Source of the DNA: Phylloscopus collybita
Taxonomy: Eukaryota; Chordata; Aves; Passeriformes; Phylloscopidae
NCBI GenBank assembly: GCA_027886175.1
Contig: JAJNNQ010000045.1
Coordinates: 1,107,001 to 1,171,000, forward strand
Direction: 5' to 3'
DNA length: 64,000 nt
The position numbers and the translations under genes are program-made. This document shows, in pieces, positions 57,216 through 64,000 of this stretch. The notes under the pieces were generated by a model. It ran no database searches, was not told the DNA's origin, and saw only the letters and a program-made list of their open reading frames with translations. Numbering within the stretch: the stretch's first letter is position 1; every line of letters starts with the position of its first letter.

Positions 57216-59497
57216 GTGCCAGCCGGTGTTGGCCAGTGCTGGGCTCTGGTGGCACGAGCCCATCAGTCACTGCTGACAGGGAGCAGGGCACTTCCATGGA
57301 CAGGGAGAGCAAGGGGAACCCTGCTCAGGCTTTGGAGGTGGAACTGCAGGCAGAGAAAGCACCTGGGGACAGCTGGGATGGGTGTGCTTACCCTGAGTGA
57401 CAGCCTTGGGACATCACAGCTCCAGGTGGGTCAGCCTGTGCCACCTGCTCTGGTGGCCTTGCTCCAGCAGAGGCCCCTGCAGCCCCCAGCCCTTCCTGAC
57501 CCAGCCCAGCACCTCCCACCAGCACTTCTGGCTGCTTCTCAGGAGAGCCCAAGGCCCAGGCTGCTCTGCCTGCTGTGGCCATGGAAACTGGTGAATGCCA
57601 GGAACTGTGGCACCTTCAAGTTCTGATAACTGAAAACTTGTTCCTAATGACAAATGGCCTCATTGCCAGGTGAGATGCTCTCAGTGCAGCTCTGCAAGCT
57701 GCACACCTGTGAGGAGCAGCTCTGCTCAGCTGGGAGGAAGGAGATGCTCAGGGCTGCAGCCTCACTCCCAGCTCCAGGCAGACACTGAAATCATGAAAAT
57801 GTGGGGGAGGGTTCCCATTAATTGATTGCACATTTTAGAACTTTGTCAAACACATTGAAAGTCCAGAGATGCCCTTGCCAGAAAAACCCTTTTCCTGCCC
57901 AGGGCTCCTGCTTCTCCAGAATCTCTGCTCTGTTTGCAAGGCCAATCATTTGAATGAAACTTGTAATGAAATGATTGCAAGTTTCAATCATTTGGAACTT
58001 GTTTCCAGCTCCATTTCTCTCTCAGCAGTGTCTGTCCTGTCCCATGGCCTTTCTCAGTCACACACTTGATCTCAGAGTTTGCACCCAGGTGCACAAGGCT
58101 GTGTGAGAATTCCTTTGGGAATTCCCTACAGATCCATTTCCCACATGCCCTAATTCCTGTTCCAACAGACTTGAACCTCACCAGTCTGACCTTCACACCT
58201 TTCTCCTTTACTGTCCCCCTCAGCTGTGCAGGGACTGACACCAGACACAGCCACAAACCCGGGCAAGGCCTGGCACTGCTGCCACTGCAGGCTGTCAGAA
58301 GTTTAATAATTCCAGGAATTATATTACACATGTGCACAATCCTCGTCACTTCCAAAATTCCAGCTCATCAAATTGATGAGCTTTAACGTGATGAAATCGT
58401 TCTGTGTGATACAAAACTGTCCAAATCCAAGTCCTTGTAAAAGCACAAAGCACCAGGGTAATTTAAAGTGGGCTTTTCAAAGCACTCTCATGTTGCTGGA
58501 GCACTTCAAATATTTTTACAAGGATGTCAAAGCAGAATGTAGTCAAATAGCCTTTTGAAGTAAAAGCAGCAGACATCAAAACACACTCCCCAGACTGAGA
58601 AAAACACTTGGAGTGTCTCGAGAAGGAACAATCCCAGCTCATCCCCAGCCTGCAGCTCCCTGGAGCAGAAGTGAGTTTGCTGATGGAGCTAAAAGCAGCA
58701 GGGCTGTCCCCTGTGGGTGCAGGAGCAGGGGTCAGGCTGGAAATCCCCACACCTGGGGAGCAGCTGGCTGCCCTGGGGTACCTGCTCTCCCCACCCCAAA
58801 ACCCTGGGGCACTCCCAGGAGTGCTCAGCACTCAGCACTGGCTGGCCCAGCAGCCTGGCTCTGATGGCTTTGGAGAAAGTGCCTAATTTGGGGTGCAAAT
58901 TCATTTTGTTTGCTTTGGCAGATACGAGTGAGACTTGACAGGAGCTGCTTCCAATTAAATTTGTGCTCCAGAGCTACAGAATGTGGTAGGAGAATCTGCC
59001 ACGATAACATCCCCCTCCAATTTCCTCTGTAATTTTTGGTACAATAGCTGGGTTTTCTCCTGCCTTCTGGAGAAGAGACTCGTGCATCCCTCCAGTTAAT
59101 AAAATGATATGGGGTCATTTTTATTGAAAGCAAGTTAAACATCTGCCGTGTCTCTTGCAGTATATTAAACAATATTTTATTATTCCCACTTCCCTGACAT
59201 GATTCATGTCCCTGGCAGGCACGGAGCCCTATTGTTTGCTTTTCATATACATGTAGCCATTTAAAATGTGCCTGGGAAATAAAATTCTGGAGATAAAGGC
59301 CAGCTGCAGCCAGGCAGCAGCCAGGGCCAGGCTGCTGCTGGTCCCTGGGTGTGCCCTCCCAGTGCAGGGGGTGCCCAGCTCCTTCCCTCCCCTGCAGCTC
59401 TGGGGAGGCTGCAGCAGCTTGGGCAGCACTCCCCATCCCCTCTGGGGGAGCCCTGGGCAGCAGGGGGGCAGAGGCACATCCTGAGCAGGTTGTGGGG

Positions 59498-60057
59498 TGT
59501 TGGAGAGGATGAAGTAGCTAGGCCCTGCAGAGATGATTTGTTAGTAAAAGATTCTAAGAGTATGAAACCCACAAGAGGAATAGAATTAAAAGCAAAATTT
59601 GAACTGTAAGATGCTGGACAGGAAGAGGGTGATTAGATAGACTTGGCTGGGTGAGTCAGTGACACCCCTGCCAAGACAAAAGGATGAATAAAGGGTTGGA
59701 CCTTCTCAGGTATCAGGGATAAGGTGGGTTTCACAGGTTTTGGTATGTAGAGTAGTATTGTAATGCTGTAGTTCCCATAGGCTGTATGTAGATTCTGTAG
59801 GTTTTGTATCTTGAGGTGATTGGTTGATGCTCATTAGAATATTCACGATAGAAAGGGTTCAAATGGAATGGAACAGGTAAAATCTCTCTTTTGCACTCTT
59901 GCCCTCTTGGCACTCCTGCTTTCTTGCTTGCTCCTGGATCTCTGGACTCTCCCCCAGTCAGGCTGCCTCCCCACGACCAATAAACCACGTGTCCCAAAGA
60001 GTGTCCTGGTCTCCAGATCATCTCTCTCATCGGACACAACCAGCCTGCTTTCTAACA
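59498..60057 (+). mobile_element. Solo LTR, family A, copy 3
   Basis: This 560-bp element begins TGTTGGAGAGGATGAAGTAG and ends AGCCTGCTTTCTAACA, with intact TG...CA ends. Perfect 6-bp direct repeats GTGGGG flank it at 59492-59497 and 60058-60063. AATAAA occurs in GGATGAATAAAGG and in GACCAATAAACCACG. No internal sequence remains. This copy has the cleanest termini of the three. Confidence 0.92.
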
Positions 60058-61462
60058 GTGGGGCTCTGCTGGAGCACCAAGGGTTCACTTCAGTGCCAGC
60101 AGCATCCCCTCCCTCCCTCCCTGGGGGAGGCAGGGCTGTGCCAGCAGAGCCAGGGAGCTGCAGAGCAGCCAGGCCTGGCCTGCAGTGCCCCTCACACAGC
60201 GGCAGCAGCTGCCCAGCCCCAGGAATTCCACAGAGACTGGAAATTGGTTTGTCTGCCTCCAGCTGCCAGCGCTTGGAATGGATGTGTCTGCAGTGAGCAG
60301 AGTGACAGAACACTGACAGGCTGACAGCACAACTGAGCTACTACAGACAGAGGCTGCAAATGGTGTCACAAAATCCCCTTCTGTCCCACAAAAGGGACTA
60401 AAGAGTTACCTGGAGTCACCTGGCTTCTGCTCAGGAACCCAAACAATGCCACACCTTGCTCCTGGGCAAAGGCTCACCTGGGCCACCACACCCCACCAGC
60501 CACAGAAACCTCTTAGTGCCTTTTCTCACCCCAAAGCAGAGCCCAGAACCCTGAGGTTCCCTGCAGCTGGAAATGACACCACACCCTGTGCACACCCAGC
60601 ACCTCCCAGCCCTGCCCAAACCCAGCCCGAGAACAGCTGCCCTGGGGCTTCCCTCCCCCCTGAACCCTCTGGTTTCAGCACCTGAGGGAGCAGCACCTTG
60701 GGGTGAGGAGGCCACCAAGGATCAGCTGCCCTGGGAAGGGAGGTGCAGCTGCTCTGAAGTCTCCTGAGCTGCCCCTGGGCAGATCAATCCTTCCCTTGCC
60801 TCCTCTCAGGGATGAGGAGGGGATCCAGCTTTTCCTTAGAGGTCACAGTTGAATTTCAGACTCGGTCTGAGCCTGTCCCACCCCATTCCCAAAGCTCTGA
60901 ACCACCCAAGGGGCAAAGGCAGCTTCTGTTCCCTGCAGGGCTCGTCCCACACTTCATGAAATCCAGGAAAAACAGGAGTCACTGCTCTCAGTGCCCTGCC
61001 TGGACAGCAGGGATCGTCTGAAGGAAACACATTCTCCCTCCCCGCAGCTGCTTCCACCTAAACCCCTCCCTGACATCCCAGTGAAATTTTCCAGCTGGGA
61101 AATCAAACCTCGTTTTCCCCCAGGGCAGCTCAGGTGAGAGCTGCTTAGCCACTGGCAAATTTTATTATAGCAAGAGCTCTTCTCCTTTTGTTTTCCATCA
61201 AAGTGATTTTCCAGCTCTGCTCTCTATCACTCAATGCATTTGCTCCTCTATTTCTTGCTTGTCAGCCAGGCAGGGGCTGTGAGGTGCTGCTGGCACCTGC
61301 AGGGACACAGGCAAGGCAGAGAGGCAGGCAGGGCAGACATGGAAATGCATGTCCTGAAATATTAAAAATCATCTGAGCTCCAGGAGTTCCTGGTCATCCA
61401 GGGGCAGCCATGCATTAAATTGGAAAGGGACTTGATTGGATCAGATTGGAAAGGTTGCTTGC

Positions 61463-61463
61463 A

Positions 61464-61492
<29 letters not shown>
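61463..61492. repeat. A~30 homopolymer
   Basis: This is a run of about thirty A. No retrogene or SINE body was recognised upstream of it. Confidence 0.9.
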
Positions 61493-61494
<2 letters not shown>

Positions 61495-61839
61495 GGAGAC
61501 CATTGAGCTCCAGCAGTGGCATAAATCCAGCTGAGCCACTTCATTCACTCCTTGGATTTTGGGTAAGTCAAGAGATGTGTGAATGCTCCCCAGGCAGCTC
61601 AGACAGAGCCGAGGCTGCTCTGGGGGATCAGCACAGGGAAAACAATGGAATTCCTTGGGCAGGGATTCCTGCAGGGCACAGGGTCCCGTTTTGCCCCCTG
61701 GGGTGGGCACATCCCTGCAGCCCTGCTTGGTGCCTGAGATGTTTTGGGTTTCTGAAATCCTTTTCCCAGAGAGTTTTCTGTAAAGCAGAGCCACGTTTTT
61801 CTATCTGTAACTTTGTTTGCATTCCTTTCCCCAGGAGGG

Positions 61840-62435
61840 ACATTGGCTGTGCCAGGAACATTGGTTGTGCCATGAGCATTGGCTGTGCCATGAGCATTGG
61901 CTGTGCCATGTGAACATTGGCTGTGCCAGGAACATTGGTTGTGCCATGGACATTGGCTGTGCCATGGAATTGGCTGTGCCATGGACACTGACTGTGCCAT
62001 GGACATTGGCTGTGCCCCTGAACATTGGCTGTGCCATGAACATTGGCTGTGCCATGAGCATTGGCTGTGCCATGGACATTGGCTGTGCCATGGACATTGG
62101 CTGTGCCATGAGCATTGGCTGTGCCATGTGAACATTGGCTGTGCCATGAACATTGGCTGTGCCATGGACATTGGCTGTGCCAGGAGCATTGGCTGTGCCA
62201 TGTGAACATTGGCTGTGCCATGAACATTGGCTGTGCCATGTGAGCATTGGCTGTGCCATGGACATTGACTGTGCCATGAACATTGGCTGTGCCATGGACA
62301 TTGGCTGTGCCATGGACATTGGCTGTGCCCTGAACATTGGCTGTGCCATGTGAACATTGGCTGTGCCATGGACATTGGCTGTGCCATGGACATTGGCTGT
62401 GCCACGAACAGACTGTGCCATGAGCATTGGCACAG
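61840..62435. repeat. 18-bp minisatellite, ~33 copies
   Basis: ATTGGCTGTGCCATGGAC and its variants (GAGC, GAAC, GTGAAC, AGGAAC in place of GGAC) repeat without break. Unit lengths of 18, and less often 21, keep all frames open; the translations (for example NIGCAM repeats) are artefacts. Confidence 0.95.
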
Positions 62436-63324
62436 GGAACCCCCAGGAGGAGGAAAGGGGAGCAGGTGAGGAGCCCCACAGAGAGATAGTGGTGCCTCCG
62501 AGGGGCTGAGCAGCCTGGCTGGGGCAGGGGACACCTGAGCAGGGCTGGTGCCACCAACGCCACCCGAGGAACCTGAAACAATTAAATCATTAACTGCAGC
62601 CAGGCTGCTGCGGCTTTCAGAACGTTTTTTGTTAAGTAAAACAAAAGAGAAGAAAACTTCAAGGCAAAGCAGGGAATCTTTGCCTCTTCTGGGGCTCTCT
62701 GAGGCTCCAGCCCTTCCCTCTGACATAATGAGCAGTGGGAGATGTGAAATAAAATGGATAATGAAGAACAGGAAGATTAATAAGGAATGTGAGAGTGAAT
62801 GGGGGAAAATAACTCTTGCATTGTTAGAATGGTGCTGGTGGCAGCTTTATGGCAACTTATCATCTCTATTTAAAGCCTGGTTTGGGGGCTATAATCTCTC
62901 AGCTGTTTTCTGTACCATCTGGCTGAAATTTAGCATAAAATTTGTTATCTCAGAGGTAAATTAATTCTTTTCCCTTTATCAAAATTGCTGGATTGGGGCA
63001 AAGAACCCCGAGATATGGAAACCCACACTCAGGAGTGGTTTTATCAGCTGAGATCCATCTCTGCTGTAAAAACAACTCGTTGAGATAACCTGGCTGTGGG
63101 AACCACACCCAGAGCCTTCTGAACACTGCCTGTGCCCCTCAGGGGCTGCAGGTGAGGGCTCAGAGCTGGGACAGCCCCCAGGGCACTGCCAGGGGCACAG
63201 GGACATCCCTGTCCCTGTCCCCAGAGCCCACAGGCACGAGGGCCATGGGCTGGGGCTGCCCAGGGGACAGCAGCACAGCCAGGGCTGGGGGGAGCCTGGG
63301 GGTGCCAGGGGCATCTCTGCCAGC

Positions 63325-63780
63325 AGTGCCTGGGGTGTCCCCTCTGTCACACCCAGCAGTGCCTGGGGTGTCCCCTCTGTCACACCCAGCAGTGCCTGGG
63401 GTGTCACCTCTGTCACACCCAGCAGTGCCTGGGGTGTCCCCTCTGTCACACCCAGCAGAGTCTGGGGTGTCCCCTCTGTCACACCCAGCAGAGTCTGGGG
63501 TGTCCCCTCTGTCCCACTCAGCAGTGCCTGGGCTGTCCCCTCTGTCACACCCAGCAGTGCCTGGGGTGTCACCTCTGTCACACCCAGCAGAGTCTGGGCT
63601 GTCCCCTCTGTCACACCCAGCAGAGCCTGGGCTGTCACCTCTGTCACACCCAGCAGAGTCTGGGGTGTCCCCTCTGTCACACCCAGCAGTGCCTGGGGTG
63701 TCACCTCTGTCACACTCAGCAGTGCCTGGGGTGTCCCCTCTGTCACACTCAGCAGTGCCTGGGGTGTCCCCTCTGTCCCC
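63325..63780. repeat. 33-bp minisatellite, ~14 copies
   Basis: GTGCCTGGGGTGTCCCCTCT followed by GTCACACCCAGCA is repeated with few changes (AGAGTCTGGG, CACCTCTG, CACTCAGCA). The unit is a multiple of three, so an 11-residue pattern (on the minus strand TEGTPQALLGV) stays open for ~150 codons. No start context or homology supports a gene. Confidence 0.95.
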
Positions 63781-64000
63781 CCTGGCCCCCCCAGCTGCTC
63801 GCAGCCCCCGCAGCCCAGCCCAGCCCAGCCCAGCCCAGCCCCGCAGCCCCGGCTGTCCCTGCTCCCTCCCCTCGCTGCTCCGGCCCTGGGAGATGCCCCA
63901 GAGGGGGATTTGCTGCTGGACACAGCCCCACCCTGCTCCTGACAGCCCCATCCCCATCTCCTGTCCCAACCCAGAGCTGCTCCCAGCCTGGCCAGCTCGG

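Larger units (their letters stand above)
54431..64000. other. Intergenic region downstream of SLC15A4
   Basis: No coding exon of a neighbouring gene could be recognised on either strand. The region holds an inverted pair of minisatellites (56325-56480, 56760-57215), a solo LTR (59498-60057), an A30 tract (61463-61492), an 18-bp array (61840-62435) and a 33-bp array (63325-63780). Stretches 54431-56320, 57220-59490, 60065-61460 and 62440-63320 show nothing recognised. Confidence 0.55.

Noticed and set aside
56361..57626. 421-codon plus-strand frame
   Set aside because: Most of it is the GCACTGTCC-type minisatellite read in frame; the unique end shows no known domain.
63325..63780. CRISPR-like array of regular repeats
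   Set aside because: Units are directly contiguous with no unique spacers, and the window is vertebrate nuclear DNA.
54431..64000. Exons of the next gene (TMEM132C expected from human order)
   Set aside because: No stretch with recognisable TMEM132 sequence was found on either strand; the gene probably lies beyond the window.

Overview
The window looks like nuclear DNA of a bird, probably a songbird, although the species cannot be named from sequence alone. The grounds are two multi-exon vertebrate genes with canonical GT-AG introns, two CR1 LINE 3' ends of the type that dominates bird genomes, very GC-rich promoters, many GC-rich minisatellites and several LTR insertions.

Two protein-coding genes stand head to head. 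GLT1D1 (glycosyltransferase 1 domain-containing 1) runs on the minus strand from its start codon at 26676 towards the left edge. Six exons (26609-26676, 11038-11186, 8337-8442, 3884-3935, 2455-2491, 736-792) encode the first ~156 residues, and the rest of the gene lies beyond base 1. SLC15A4 (PHT1, the proton-coupled histidine/oligopeptide transporter of endolysosomes) is complete on the plus strand. Its eight coding exons between 30953 and 53254 join in phase to 1746 bp (581 residues plus stop), and a 3'UTR follows with AATAAA signals near 54358 and 54407. The 4.3 kb between the start codons holds both CpG-rich promoters and a CR1 fragment. This divergent order matches the human 12q24 neighbourhood.

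Intron 1 of GLT1D1 carries an antisense endogenous retrovirus at 14195-21312. It has two ~712-bp LTRs that differ by 5 substitutions and a 1-bp indel, GTACC target-site duplications, a proline-tRNA primer-binding site, a long leader with 145-bp tandem repeats, a frameshifted gag, a scrambled remnant of pol and a shortened env-like open frame. Protease, reverse transcriptase and RNase H are absent. The integrase remnant has Asn in place of its first catalytic Asp. The provirus therefore looks young by its LTRs but was probably already defective when it inserted. Three solo LTRs of another family (12032-12594, 51087-51665, 59498-60057) and one further LTR-like element (9951-10598) complete the retroviral content.

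The other conspicuous component is minisatellite DNA. The largest array, at 47340-48828, has ~51 copies of a 29-bp unit with a 290-bp higher-order period and lies in SLC15A4 intron 6. Directly before it is a 39-bp repeat. An inverted pair of related arrays lies at 56325-56480 and 56760-57215, and 18-bp and 33-bp arrays lie near the right end. These arrays open long reading frames in several frames on both strands; none is called a gene. The 9.6 kb right of SLC15A4 shows repeats but no recognisable exon. I found no RNA gene, no CRISPR array and no clearly new gene system.
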